Positions 56,126-64,000 of a stretch of DNA of 64,000 nt are shown here, in pieces. Numbering within the stretch: the first letter of the stretch is position 1; each line of letters starts with the position of its first letter. The notes beneath the pieces are model-generated. The model was not told the origin of the DNA. It saw only the letters and a program-made list of their open reading frames with translations, and did not search any database. Position numbers and translations under genes: made by a program. Origin of the DNA: Acidobacteriota bacterium (GTDB taxonomy: Bacteria > Acidobacteriota > Terriglobia > Terriglobales > Acidobacteriaceae); the NCBI GenBank assembly GCA_013289685.1, contig JABCZL010000005.1:344675-408674 (forward strand). Reading direction: 5' to 3'.

Positions 56126-56413
56126 TCAGGGGCGCTGTCCAAGCCTCGCAAGTTTGGCGAGGGCAACGCTGTAGTCCCGGATAGTTTCCGGCTGCGCCCG
56201 GTTGTAGATGAATTGCCCCTCCCGCCTCGACTCAATCAGATTGGCATCCGCCAAAACCTTGAGATGATGCGAAATCGTCCCGGGTGTCAGCTGGTATTTT
56301 TCCACCAATTCCCCGCAAAACATCTCCGAGCACCCCGCAATCGCCTCATAGATGCTCAAGCGCGTCGGGTCGCTCAATGCCTTGGCAATTTTGGCGAGCC
56401 TTGTTTGATCCAT
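56126..56413 (-). CDS. ArsR-family transcriptional regulator
   Basis: A 95-residue winged-helix protein: LAKIAKALSDPTRLSIYEAI, then the recognition helix LTPGTISHHLKVLADANLIESRREGQFIYNRA. The C-x4-C pair in CSEMFCGEL lies near the ArsR metal site but is not the classical ELCVCDL. It is divergent from a dehydrogenase gene with a 149-bp AT-rich region between, and probably represses that gene and itself. Confidence 0.88.
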   Translation of the reverse strand: MDQTRLAKIAKALSDPTRLSIYEAIAGCSEMFCGELVEKYQLTPGTISHHLKVLADANLIESRREGQFIYNRAQPETIRDYSVALAKLARLGQRP

Positions 56414-56562
56414 ATCGTTTGATCCATTTCCGCTTCCCAGTTTAAGACGAGGCCTTCGTCAATAAACTTGAATCTATATATTTTAACACTCATCAAACTA
56501 TAGAAATAAGGCGGCACATTGAGTCTCTAACTATTAGCCGCAGTTCATTGAGGAGAAATTCC

Positions 56563-57315
56563 ATGGCAAAACGATTTGAAGGAAAAGTTGTGGCAATCAC
56601 CGGCGGCAACAGCGGAATCGGATTAGCAACCGCCAAGCTGTTCCGTGAAGAAGGCGCCAAAGTCGCAATTGCCGGCCGCGACCAGAAAACGCTCGACGAG
56701 GCCGCCAAGTTCATTGGCGGGGATACGCTCGCAGTGAAGGCCGACGTCTCCAAACTGGATGACATCGACAAGTTCTTCCACCAGGTCTCTGCGAAGTTCG
56801 GCAAGATCGACGCCCTCTTTGCCAATGCCGGGATCGCCAAGTTTGCTCCCGCGGGCGATAGCAGCGAGCAACTGTTCGACGAAAGCTTCGACATTAATGT
56901 GAAGGGCCTGTATTTTACCCTCCAGAAGGCGCTCCCCCATCTGAACGACAACGCCGGAATTGTGTTGAACTCCTCGGTGGTCAATTCAAAGGGAAGTGCC
57001 AGCACCAGCGTTTATTCGGCAACCAAGGCCGCCGTACGCTCACTCGCTCGTACCTTCGCGTCGGAGTTGGTGGACCGCGGCATCCGCGTGAACGTGGTCA
57101 GCCCAGGGCCAATCAGCACTCCCATCTTCGGGCGCACCGGCCTGCCCCAGGCAGCAGTGGACGAGTTTGCCAGCCACGTGAAGACGCAAGTTCCTATGAA
57201 GCGATTCGGCACTCCAGAAGAAGTTGGCCACGCCGTTCTATTCCTCGCCAGTCCAGAGGCTTCCTACATTACCGGTGTGGACCTCAACGTAGATGGCGGA
57301 ATGGGTCAGGTTTAA
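56563..57315 (+). CDS. Short-chain dehydrogenase/reductase
   Basis: A 250-residue SDR starting at ATG 56563 with AGGAGAA upstream; a TTG 15 bp earlier overlaps that site. NAD(P)-binding motif TGGNSGIG (13-20), catalytic Y151-x3-K155 with Ser138, NAG at 88-90 and the C-terminal TGVDLNVDGGMGQV. R40 after the second strand (IAGRD) suggests NADP preference. The substrate is unknown. Probably regulated by the divergent ArsR-type repressor. Confidence 0.93.
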   Translation: MAKRFEGKVVAITGGNSGIGLATAKLFREEGAKVAIAGRDQKTLDEAAKFIGGDTLAVKADVSKLDDIDKFFHQVSAKFGKIDALFANAGIAKFAPAGDSSEQLFDESFDINVKGLYFTLQKALPHLNDNAGIVLNSSVVNSKGSASTSVYSATKAAVRSLARTFASELVDRGIRVNVVSPGPISTPIFGRTGLPQAAVDEFASHVKTQVPMKRFGTPEEVGHAVLFLASPEASYITGVDLNVDGGMGQV

Positions 57316-57324
57316 TCCCACATT

Positions 57325-57398
57325 GGGGCGGACGCATTCGTCCGCCCCGCTCGCAAAGCGCGCAGGTTTTTCAGCCGCCAGCCCAAAAACTGGCGGCT
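57325..57398 (+). repeat. Composite hairpin element, copy S2
   Basis: Hairpin a: GGGGCGGACG/CGTCCGCCCC (57325-57348). The middle is degraded. Hairpin c: AGCCGCCAG/CTGGCGGCT (57373-57398) followed by TTTGTTT. Compared with S1 the T-A pair of hairpin c is C-G. Confidence 0.82.
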
Positions 57399-57417
57399 TT
57401 TGTTTCTCGGGAGAGCT

Positions 57418-58617
57418 TCAAACTTGCGTAGTCACCATCTGGTTCTGCCTCTGCTGGATTTCCTCTGTCCACTCTTGCCATGAATCCTGCAGCAGCGGTT
57501 TCATCTTGCTGTCAGGCAATCGCCCGATGAATTCGGCACCCTTCTTGCATCCGGCGAGAGCACTGTCAAAATTGTGTCGTGCACAATCCAGTGCGATGCC
57601 GGTGCGGACATGGAGGAGTTGTGTCGTGAGTTTCGGTCTCCTTATCTGAGAAAGCCAGCGCTCTGCCAACGGTGAGTCGTCGCGAAACCACGCGCAGAAA
57701 TAGGATGCCTCCCGAGCTATGAAATCCCTTTGGGCGGGATGAGGGTAATGCGCCAGGTCAAGGGATCGTTCCAGATATGCGGCCGCGGCTACCGCATCCT
57801 TTCGATCACTCGCTGCTACGTATGCGAGCAGATTGCTGTTCAATTCATCTAAGCGTCCGTCTCGAATCGAACAGGCTGCTTTCATCCAACTCCGCTTCCA
57901 ATTTTTCGGGCGAATGCCTTTTCGTTGCTGGCTCCCGAGGGCGCAGGAAGCAATCCACCGTCGCGTGCCTTCGCGGGAGTTCAGCAGCATCCACAAGCGG
58001 GCACCGTCACTTCGGTCGTACGGAATAAGACTCAACACGGCCATAATGAACGACAATGCTGAAAATCCCGCCGCAAACGGCAGGAGCCAACTGTCGCGTG
58101 ATGTCGGAGCGGCAAAATAAGCGAAAAGCACCGCGAGTGCTCCAGACAGCAGATTCGCCCCCGGACCCGCTGCAACGAAAGTAAGTAAACTCCGGCGCGC
58201 CTTCTTCACTGTTTCAATATGCATTCCAGCGTAGCCGATCGCTCCAAGATCACGACGAAGTTGAACGTTCAATCTTCCATACTGGATCTTGAGCGTGAAC
58301 GGCCCAATGGAGATAAGGCTGAAGTGAAATCCAACGATCCAGCCGGCCGCTAAGTGACCGAGTTCGTGTATGGTGACGACGAGTCCGAGGATTGTGAAGT
58401 AAAAGAGAAGTGCGAGGCCGGGTTGCGGTCCAAGGCTGCCGACATTGTTGATGACCACGGCAAACACGATACCGATGCACGCGCCGATGACTACGCCAAC
58501 GGCACGCTTGCCGCGACGAACTGGCGGCAGAACTCCTGAGTCAAGAATGGGCGTGGCCGGTGCTGCTTCCTGCAAGTCATGCATCGGCATGCATGGTAGC
58601 AGAAGCGATTCCCACAT
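57418..58617 (-). CDS. Site-2-protease-like M50 membrane metallopeptidase
   Basis: A 399-residue membrane protein. The zinc motif is H84-E85-L-G-H88 (TIHELGHLAAGW) in a transmembrane segment. The second motif is S203-D204-G205 (PYDRSDGARLW) where S2P enzymes have LDG, and NLLSGA precedes it. The C-terminal 180 residues are helical and soluble, with a possible TPR-like pattern. It probably cleaves membrane-anchored substrates such as regulators, but it lacks a PDZ domain. An ATG at 58590 or 58584 could also be the start. Confidence 0.8.
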   Translation of the reverse strand: MWESLLLPCMPMHDLQEAAPATPILDSGVLPPVRRGKRAVGVVIGACIGIVFAVVINNVGSLGPQPGLALLFYFTILGLVVTIHELGHLAAGWIVGFHFSLISIGPFTLKIQYGRLNVQLRRDLGAIGYAGMHIETVKKARRSLLTFVAAGPGANLLSGALAVLFAYFAAPTSRDSWLLPFAAGFSALSFIMAVLSLIPYDRSDGARLWMLLNSREGTRRWIASCALGSQQRKGIRPKNWKRSWMKAACSIRDGRLDELNSNLLAYVAASDRKDAVAAAAYLERSLDLAHYPHPAQRDFIAREASYFCAWFRDDSPLAERWLSQIRRPKLTTQLLHVRTGIALDCARHNFDSALAGCKKGAEFIGRLPDSKMKPLLQDSWQEWTEEIQQRQNQMVTTQV

Positions 58618-58727
58618 CTTCCCGCAACTTCCTCATTGACCCCGGGTTCAACCTGTGATTAGATGCCCGAATCCCGCGGGCTCCTCCTGAGTCCGCGCAA
58701 GCGTGGGGCGTGCGACCGAGGTGAAGT

Positions 58728-59747
58728 ATGAAGTCCACTTTGCATCCGGCCCTAGCGGTAAGCCTGCTGGGTCTCGCCGTTCTTTCTTTGAGCCTGGGCG
58801 CCAGCGCACGGGACGTCGTCCTGCCCGCCGGTACTCTCTTGCAATGTACCCTCAATGAACCTAATTTCTCCTCGGCCACGGCCGATGTCGGCGATCCCGT
58901 CCTCTGCCACCTGCGCAGCATGACCGAATTCGGCCAGCAGGCCTTTCCCCGCGGAAGCTATCTGGTCGGCCATCTCGAGTCGGCCAAGGATCCCGGCCAC
59001 TTCTGGGGCAAGGGCAATCTCAAGCTGCAGTTCGATCGCATCGGCCTGCCCAGCGGCGATCTCCCGCTCGAGGCCAAGGTCATCGCCACCCGCGGCTACA
59101 AAGTCGACAAGCAAGGCAGAATCGACGGCAAAGGCCACGCCAAGCGCGACATCATCGAATGGATGATCCCGCCCCTGTGGCCCTGGAAGGTGATCATGCT
59201 GCCGGCCCGCGGCCCACGCCCCGCGCTCAAGGGCGAAACCGCGCTTAGCCTGCGCCTGATGGACGATGTTGATATCCCGCAAGTGGCGCAGACCTACGGC
59301 CCCAGTTGGCACTTCTTCGGCCGCTATCAGAACGACTCGTTCCATGATTCGCAACATGACGGTCAAGCCAGCAGCACCCAACTGCAACTTGCCGTCCGCG
59401 CTGCCGGATCTCCAAGCGACCAGGTGCTTCAGGCCCAGCCGCAGGCATCCTACGCCTCGTACGTCTCGCGCGACGTCACTCCACCGAGTCTGTCGAGTCT
59501 GAATCTGGCAAACATCGCGAGCCTTCCGGGCATGCCCGTCTTCGTCCTGACCACTGGTACCGTACTCTCCGTCAGCGGCTACGGCTATAACGATAGCCGC
59601 ATCACGTACTCCCTGATCGGCGGAGGCACCGGCGTCATCAGTGCCAACGACGTCGACTGGAGCACGACCACTCGCCTCAACGAACAACGCGGCGTCCGCG
59701 TGACGCTGCACAACAACCACGCGAATACCGGAACCGCGGGCTTCTAA
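58728..59747 (+). CDS. Secreted protein with VirB10/TrbI-like beta segment
   Basis: A 339-residue protein with signal peptide (AVSLLGLAVLSLSLGASA). It continues VVLPAGTLLQCTLNEPNFSSATADVGDPVLCHL and GSYLVGHLESAKDPGHFWGKGNLKLQFDRIGLPSGDLPLEAKV, similar in pattern to the TrbI/VirB10 barrel-like domain that starts with LPAGT. The C-terminal 130 residues (after DMPQ-like DVDIPQVAQ) contain the disordered QASSTQLQLA segment. No secretion cluster is nearby, so this is probably a standalone envelope protein. Confidence 0.7.
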   Translation: MKSTLHPALAVSLLGLAVLSLSLGASARDVVLPAGTLLQCTLNEPNFSSATADVGDPVLCHLRSMTEFGQQAFPRGSYLVGHLESAKDPGHFWGKGNLKLQFDRIGLPSGDLPLEAKVIATRGYKVDKQGRIDGKGHAKRDIIEWMIPPLWPWKVIMLPARGPRPALKGETALSLRLMDDVDIPQVAQTYGPSWHFFGRYQNDSFHDSQHDGQASSTQLQLAVRAAGSPSDQVLQAQPQASYASYVSRDVTPPSLSSLNLANIASLPGMPVFVLTTGTVLSVSGYGYNDSRITYSLIGGGTGVISANDVDWSTTTRLNEQRGVRVTLHNNHANTGTAGF

Positions 59748-59759
59748 GTATCAATGTAG

Positions 59760-59830
59760 GGACAGCCGCCCTCGGCTGTCCGCCGAGCGCAGCTCGGCAG
59801 GTTTTAGGCCGTCAGCCAAAAGCTGGCGGC
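59760..59830 (+). repeat. Composite triple-hairpin element, copy S3
   Basis: Hairpin a: GGACAGCCG/CGGCTGTCC (59760-59781). Hairpin b: GCCGAGC-GCA-GCTCGGC (59782-59798). Then GTTTT and hairpin c: GCCGTCAGC/GCTGGCGGC (59808-59830) with a T-G wobble where S1 has T-A and S2 has C-G. Confidence 0.85.
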
Positions 59831-59928
59831 TTTCCTCTTGGCGGCCAACACAGTCGCGCCGCCCCGCGCTGCGCTCCAGGGTGTAAAATCGCAGGCGTTT
59901 TCCAGCTTGCCTGGTCGTGGGAGCCGAA

Positions 59929-61665
59929 ATGGACAGTATCATCCGGCTCATGGCGTACCTGATCGTCGGAGCGGTCCTCCTCTACTGCGATGTCTTGTAT
60001 ATACGCGCGTTGCGCCAGACTCTTGAGCCGGACGAGTATGTAATCATGCCGATCAAGTTGGTCGGCCAGGACGACAAGGACGGCACCCGGGGAATCGCGC
60101 TGGCGCAGATGTTGCAGGCTCGCATGAAGAGCATCGAGCGCGACCTTGCGGATGCACAAGAGCAGTTAAGCGCGCCGCAGCCTGCCAAGCCGAAAACGCC
60201 CAGGTCGTCGGTCGGGGCAGATGTCATTTCATTCATTCCCCTCATGAGTGCGGAAACCGTAAGAATGCCGACCAGCCTTCTGGAACCGGCTAACGTCAAT
60301 GTAAGTGTTGGCAGCGTACAAGTGGGCGGTGTCGTTCCTTGGATTCAGAACCTGTTAGTGCGAAAACGAACGTTGGCGTTCACCCTCTACGTGGTCGATG
60401 CGAACAAGACGATCGTATCCGGGGACGCCACGCCCCTGAGCGGCAGCGACAATGGCGCCGTATATTTCGAGTCCGGCGGATCCCAGGACAAGGCCATTTC
60501 CGATCTTTCCTTCGCGCTTCTGTTGAAGCACCTTACCAATGCCGGGGGAAATAAAATAGACGGTCTGCTGAGCGCCGCCGATTTCCAGGCTTTCGCGGAC
60601 GGGCTCGTCAAAGCCGCTGCCTTAAAGCGCAAAGTAGCCAACGGCACACCCGCCACGACCGAGGAATTTGAAACCATCTTCCAGGAGATAGTGCCCATTG
60701 CGCGCAACATCTCGTCCTGGCCCGAGCTGAAGTATTTCGCCGCCAGCCTGGCTGAGAGCGCCGGCGAAAGTGAGCAGGCGGTCACATTCTATAAGGCATT
60801 TAAAGACGCCGCTCTACTCCCCAACGCCTCCTCGAAAGTCGCCGCCCTCGGCAAGGACGCTCGTCTCGACGAAAAGATCGCCAGTTTGTTGACCCGTCCC
60901 GCCGGACCCACGAACCCCGACCAGCCATTCGATGCGCCAGTCACACAGGAGGGATCCGCCGCTCATTGTTCCGTCTACTACGAACCTTCGTTGGGCAACA
61001 ATGGTTCGACGATTGCCCGCGCCGTGCTGGCCAGGTTCGACAGTGACTTCGCCAGGCTCACTGAGATTTTCGGCGGCGCGCCCCCCCAATCTTTCAATAT
61101 CGTAATCAAGAAGCTTGACCCCACCGGACAAGGCAACGGTGGCGCCTACCACCATGGCTGCTCCGACGAGACTGTTTATTGTGACGCCAAAACCAATCCG
61201 GCGTTGGATCCGGACTTTACTGGCGCTCTGGCTGTTTCACAAGCGACCGATGTGTTCGGAGCCTATCAGAACAAGGGATGGTCGGATTGCGGAAATAGCA
61301 AGGGAACAGGTCTTAAGCGTGCCTTGGCTGCGGCTCTCTATCCGGGCAAGCTGGACACCTATCAGACAGCTTCGTCGTGGCTCGATAACCCCAACCGGCC
61401 CGACTACGTGAACCGCAACGACCCCTCCGACCAGAACGCTGTTTCCACCGGCTGCGCCGTTCTGTTCCTGAACTACCTGCATACGCAACTGAAGATTCCG
61501 TGGAAGAAAATTGTGCAAGCCGGCGGAACCACACTCGGCCAGACCTATGCGAATCTCGGCTTGGGAAATGACGGCTTTCCCAAGTTCCGGCAACTCATGG
61601 ATAAGCACTACCCGAGAGGGAAACCCAGTCGCCTAAACTCGGACAATCCCTTTCCGCTCGAGTAA
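59929..61665 (+). CDS. Membrane-anchored protein with unclassified peptidase-like C-terminal domain
   Basis: A 578-residue protein starting at ATG 59929, with GGGAG 5 bp upstream. One N-terminal helix (LMAYLIVGAVLLYCDVLYI), then an unknown region (about 35-350). The C-terminal domain (about 355-578) has YHHGCSDETVYCDAKTNP, ATDVFGAYQNKGWSDCGNSKGTGLKRALAAALYPG and STGCAVLFLNYLHTQLKIPWKKIVQAGG. I recall this conserved block as an uncharacterised C-terminal domain in soil bacterial secreted proteins. No HExxH is present, so enzymatic function cannot be claimed. Confidence 0.65.
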   Translation: MDSIIRLMAYLIVGAVLLYCDVLYIRALRQTLEPDEYVIMPIKLVGQDDKDGTRGIALAQMLQARMKSIERDLADAQEQLSAPQPAKPKTPRSSVGADVISFIPLMSAETVRMPTSLLEPANVNVSVGSVQVGGVVPWIQNLLVRKRTLAFTLYVVDANKTIVSGDATPLSGSDNGAVYFESGGSQDKAISDLSFALLLKHLTNAGGNKIDGLLSAADFQAFADGLVKAAALKRKVANGTPATTEEFETIFQEIVPIARNISSWPELKYFAASLAESAGESEQAVTFYKAFKDAALLPNASSKVAALGKDARLDEKIASLLTRPAGPTNPDQPFDAPVTQEGSAAHCSVYYEPSLGNNGSTIARAVLARFDSDFARLTEIFGGAPPQSFNIVIKKLDPTGQGNGGAYHHGCSDETVYCDAKTNPALDPDFTGALAVSQATDVFGAYQNKGWSDCGNSKGTGLKRALAAALYPGKLDTYQTASSWLDNPNRPDYVNRNDPSDQNAVSTGCAVLFLNYLHTQLKIPWKKIVQAGGTTLGQTYANLGLGNDGFPKFRQLMDKHYPRGKPSRLNSDNPFPLE

Positions 61666-61785
61666 GCAGCTTTTTCCGTCTGCGGAATCGTCCGGCTCGC
61701 CGCAAATTTCCTTGCACCCCGGCCAGCCCCGCCGAATCCAACCAAGTCAATCGGGGCACCCCTGCGCCACCCGTGGGAGGATTCG

Positions 61786-62145
61786 TTGCACAAAGTCAAC
61801 ATCGCCGAAAAGTTCTCGAAAATCACCGAATACTGGAAGCCCTACATCGGAGCCGAGCTCAACGGCCAAGCCGTCAAGTTCGACAAACTCAAGGGTGAAT
61901 TTGTCTTCCACCATCACGACAGCGAAGACGAAATGTTCCTCGTAGTCAAAGGCCGCTTCCGTATGGAATTTCGCGACCACCATGAATGGATCGAGGAAGG
62001 CGAGTTCATCGTTGTCCCACGCGGCGTGGAACACAAGCCCGTTGCCGACGAGGAATGCTGGCTCCTGCTGTTCGAACCCGCGTCGACCCTGAACACCGGC
62101 AACGTGGTCAACGAGCGCACGCTGACGGAACTGGAGCGCGTCTAA
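61786..62145 (+). CDS. Cupin-fold metal-binding protein
   Basis: A 119-residue single cupin domain. TTG 61786 is preceded by GGGAGG at 5 bp. The metal ligands are in FHHHDSEDEMFLVVKGRFRMEF (HxH, later E) and GEFIVVPRGVEHKPVA (final His). The sequence is of the small mannose-6-phosphate-isomerase-like type with unknown substrate. The glutaredoxin gene follows after 27 bp. Confidence 0.87.
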   Translation: MHKVNIAEKFSKITEYWKPYIGAELNGQAVKFDKLKGEFVFHHHDSEDEMFLVVKGRFRMEFRDHHEWIEEGEFIVVPRGVEHKPVADEECWLLLFEPASTLNTGNVVNERTLTELERV

Positions 62146-62172
62146 GAAGCGTCACCCGCGTACAATGAACTG

Positions 62173-62430
62173 ATGGACCTCACCGTCTATTCCGCCGCCT
62201 GGTGCCCCGACTGCCGTGTGGCCAAGCGCTTTCTCGCCGAACACCACATTCCCTACAAAGACATCGACGTCGAGACCACTCCCGGCGCCATCGACGAAAT
62301 CGTCAAGCGCACCGGCAAGCGCGCCATCCCCCAGTTCGTCATCGACGGTGAGTGGGTCCAGCCTTACGATCCCCGCAAAGGCTTCCTGTACGAAGAGATG
62401 GCCAAGCGCCTGGGAGTCAAAACTCCCTGA
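62173..62430 (+). CDS. Glutaredoxin-like thiol oxidoreductase
   Basis: An 85-residue glutaredoxin fold with C11-P-D-C14 active site (SAAWCPDCRVAKRFL), the cis-Pro in RAIPQFVIDGEWV and the end KGFLYEEMAKRLGV. It reduces disulfides in the cytosol, with CPDC also found in mycoredoxins and glutaredoxin-like proteins. It could share an operon with the cupin gene. Confidence 0.9.
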   Translation: MDLTVYSAAWCPDCRVAKRFLAEHHIPYKDIDVETTPGAIDEIVKRTGKRAIPQFVIDGEWVQPYDPRKGFLYEEMAKRLGVKTP

Positions 62431-62637
62431 TTTTCCTCCGTGTTCCGCCTGTCCTATGTGGTGAGAGCTCTTGAAGTCTCTTCCGTAATCGCCCGTACAT
62501 TGTCTTCAGTACCGTAGCAAACCCGCGCCAGACGGGCGAAGATACCTACTCCAAGTTCTCGGTCTCCGCGGCGTCCGCGCTCAAAAGGCTGAAAAAGAAC
62601 GACTTGGAATAGTACCGAGGACGCTACTTCGACCCTC

Positions 62638-63645
62638 ATGGCCGATCCCCAGATCAACGATTTCCCAACCTCCCAAGTCCCGGTGCTCGAAGCCCAATCC
62701 CCGCAGGAAGCCAGCCCTGTCTGCGACTGCTGGCAGCAAGTCGTGCAAGCCGTCATGGGAGTCGTGCTCCTTCTGGGAGCCCTCGCCATGGTCCACTACT
62801 ACGCCCCCACCACTGCCCAGGCCGAGCCTCCCAGCGATCTACAGAAGCAGGTCCATGAACTCTCGGCGCAAGTCGAACAACTCAAGCAGGACCAGGCCAT
62901 GCCCGCCGTCGTCCTGAACCGCTACCGCAATTCCATCGGATACATTTACGGCGTGTATCAAGTCGGCTTCGCCAATCAACGTCCCGTGGTTCGCGCCCGC
63001 GTTTCCGGCACCGGATTTCTGATTGGCAACGGCCTGCTGGCGACCAACCGTCACGTAGCCGAGCCCTGGTACGGAGACGCAGAAGCCCAGAAGCTCATCG
63101 ATCAGGGAGCCACCGGGATGCTCGAGAGTCTGGTGATTTTTTTCCCCGGCTCGCCCACGCCCGTGAATCTGTTGCCCGCGGCCGTCTCGAAAACTTCCGA
63201 TCTCGCCGTCTTGCACACCGAAGATTCCGACGTCGTCCGCGGTCTCCCCGTGCTGCCTCTTGCAAAATCGCCCGGAGCGCCCGGACAACTGGTCACCGTG
63301 ATCGGCTATCCCATGGGCATTGCCGGGATGGTCGCCAAGTCGCCCACCCGAATTTACGAGCGCATGGCCTATCGCCACAACGACATCAGCGCCGCCAGCG
63401 AGTTGGCCGCATTGTCTCTGATTCGTCCCTCCACCACCTGCGGACATCTCGGCGACGTAGTCGGCGACAAGCTCATTTACGACGCCCCCACCGCCCACGG
63501 CGGCAGCGGCGGCCCCGTCTTCAACACCAAAGGCGAGGTCATCGGCGTCAACTCCGCCTACATGGACGGCTTCACCGGCGGCACTCTCGGAGTTTCCGTC
63601 GACTCCCTGCGGCCGCTGCTCCGAGAAGCTCAAAACCCACGCTAG
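62638..63645 (+). CDS. Membrane-anchored trypsin-like serine protease
   Basis: A 335-residue protein. One transmembrane helix (VVQAVMGVVLLLGALAMVHYYAP) at about 35-57, a coiled-coil-like segment (LQKQVHELSAQVEQLKQDQ), then a protease domain with catalytic H139 (NRHVA), D188 (TSDLAVL) and S290 (HGGSGGP). No PDZ domain follows, unlike DegP/HtrA. It is predicted to act on periplasmic proteins. Confidence 0.9.
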   Translation: MADPQINDFPTSQVPVLEAQSPQEASPVCDCWQQVVQAVMGVVLLLGALAMVHYYAPTTAQAEPPSDLQKQVHELSAQVEQLKQDQAMPAVVLNRYRNSIGYIYGVYQVGFANQRPVVRARVSGTGFLIGNGLLATNRHVAEPWYGDAEAQKLIDQGATGMLESLVIFFPGSPTPVNLLPAAVSKTSDLAVLHTEDSDVVRGLPVLPLAKSPGAPGQLVTVIGYPMGIAGMVAKSPTRIYERMAYRHNDISAASELAALSLIRPSTTCGHLGDVVGDKLIYDAPTAHGGSGGPVFNTKGEVIGVNSAYMDGFTGGTLGVSVDSLRPLLREAQNPR

Positions 63646-63864
63646 AACTACCGTCACGTAAAGCCACGCTTCCTGAACCGCTTGCTGAACCTGCGCCTTC
63701 GGCGGGAGCCGCCTGGTTTCGTAAACTACCCAGACGCGGCTCCCCGCCCGGCGTTTCGTGGTAATTATTTCCGGTTTGCTTCATCCGGGCGCAGTCGCCA
63801 AGATGTCGCCAATCTTGGTCACAATTGAACTGTTTAGCGACGGGTTTTATGGCACGCTAAGTGG

Positions 63865-64000
63865 ATGCCTGTAGCTCCACCGCCCGCTCGTATCGCTATG
63901 CCCGTCCGCCGCGGGACAGCTCTAGTGGTTGCGGGAATCGCTGCGATAATCTTGCTCGCGCTCATTCTGGTTGTACCACCGCTCATTAACGTGGATCGCT
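63865..64000 (+). CDS. AsmA-like protein, N-terminal fragment cut by the window end
   Basis: The frame is open from ATG 63865 to the end of the window (about 45 residues): MPVAPPPARIAMPVRRGTAL, then a hydrophobic helix VVAGIAAIILLALILVV and PPLINVDR. The pattern helix-PPLINVDR is typical of AsmA-family proteins of outer-membrane lipid transport. ATG 63898 is an alternative start. The assignment rests on the short N-terminus only. Confidence 0.65.
   Translation, partial: MPVAPPPARIAMPVRRGTALVVAGIAAIILLALILVVPPLINVDR

Overview
The window is a high-GC, gene-dense chromosomal stretch from a Gram-negative bacterium. The best guess is a soil-type Acidobacteriota (Terriglobia-like) genome. This is inferred from a Tat-exported FG-GAP/ASPIC-redoxin-TPR protein, a tandem DUF507 pair, several secreted TPR, beta-propeller and Ig-like proteins, outer-membrane machinery (LolC/LolD, MsrPQ, AsmA), and many small palindromic intergenic repeats. 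About 52 protein genes are supported. I saw no rRNA, tRNA, phage, insertion sequence or CRISPR array.

Layout. 0.3-11.6 kb: a membrane spermidine-synthase-like protein, the giant ASPIC/redoxin/TPR protein, a secreted nucleoside-hydrolase homologue, a secreted TPR protein, two overlapping DUF507 genes and queG. 11.7-18.3 kb: a papain-fold-like exported protein, an STN-domain protein, an unknown secreted protein, a LigD-type ligase without polymerase domain, a NUDIX hydrolase and a DUF2007 protein. 18.4-19.6 kb: an unusual intergenic region with a promoter, a strong ribosome binding site, a 20-codon ORF, a structured body, a terminator and 13-bp direct repeats, next to a VapBC toxin-antitoxin pair. 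19.6-28.1 kb: a PQQ dehydrogenase coupled to a diheme cytochrome c, two related small membrane proteins, UbiX, ChaN, LarB, an F420/FMN-type oxidoreductase and a triple-BON protein. 28.3-39.9 kb: a periplasmic binding protein divergent from a hybrid histidine kinase, nicotinate phosphoribosyltransferase, a membrane protein plus ECF sigma/anti-sigma operon, a PleD-like diguanylate cyclase, an MFS exporter and an Ig-domain lipoprotein. 40-50 kb: a beta-propeller protein, pyrE, mtnA, a lipoprotein, msrQ/msrP and a SulP transporter. 50-64 kb: an ICMT-like methyltransferase, lolC/lolD, clpC, an ArsR/SDR divergent pair, an M50-like peptidase, three secreted or membrane proteins of unknown role, a cupin, a glutaredoxin, a trypsin-like protease and the start of an AsmA-like gene.

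Functional themes are envelope maintenance and oxidative repair (MsrPQ, LolCD, ClpC, protease, glutaredoxin), periplasmic alcohol oxidation (PQQ dehydrogenase with cytochrome c) and signalling (hybrid kinase, GGDEF regulator, ECF sigma).

The most unusual signals are non-coding. They are: (1) the self-contained small-ORF/structured-RNA unit at about 18.49-18.86 kb; (2) heptanucleotide tandem arrays of different sequence placed just upstream of six ORFs; and (3) several families of interspersed hairpins with compensatory changes, some invading coding regions in frame. All functional statements are read by eye from sequence; no database search was possible.
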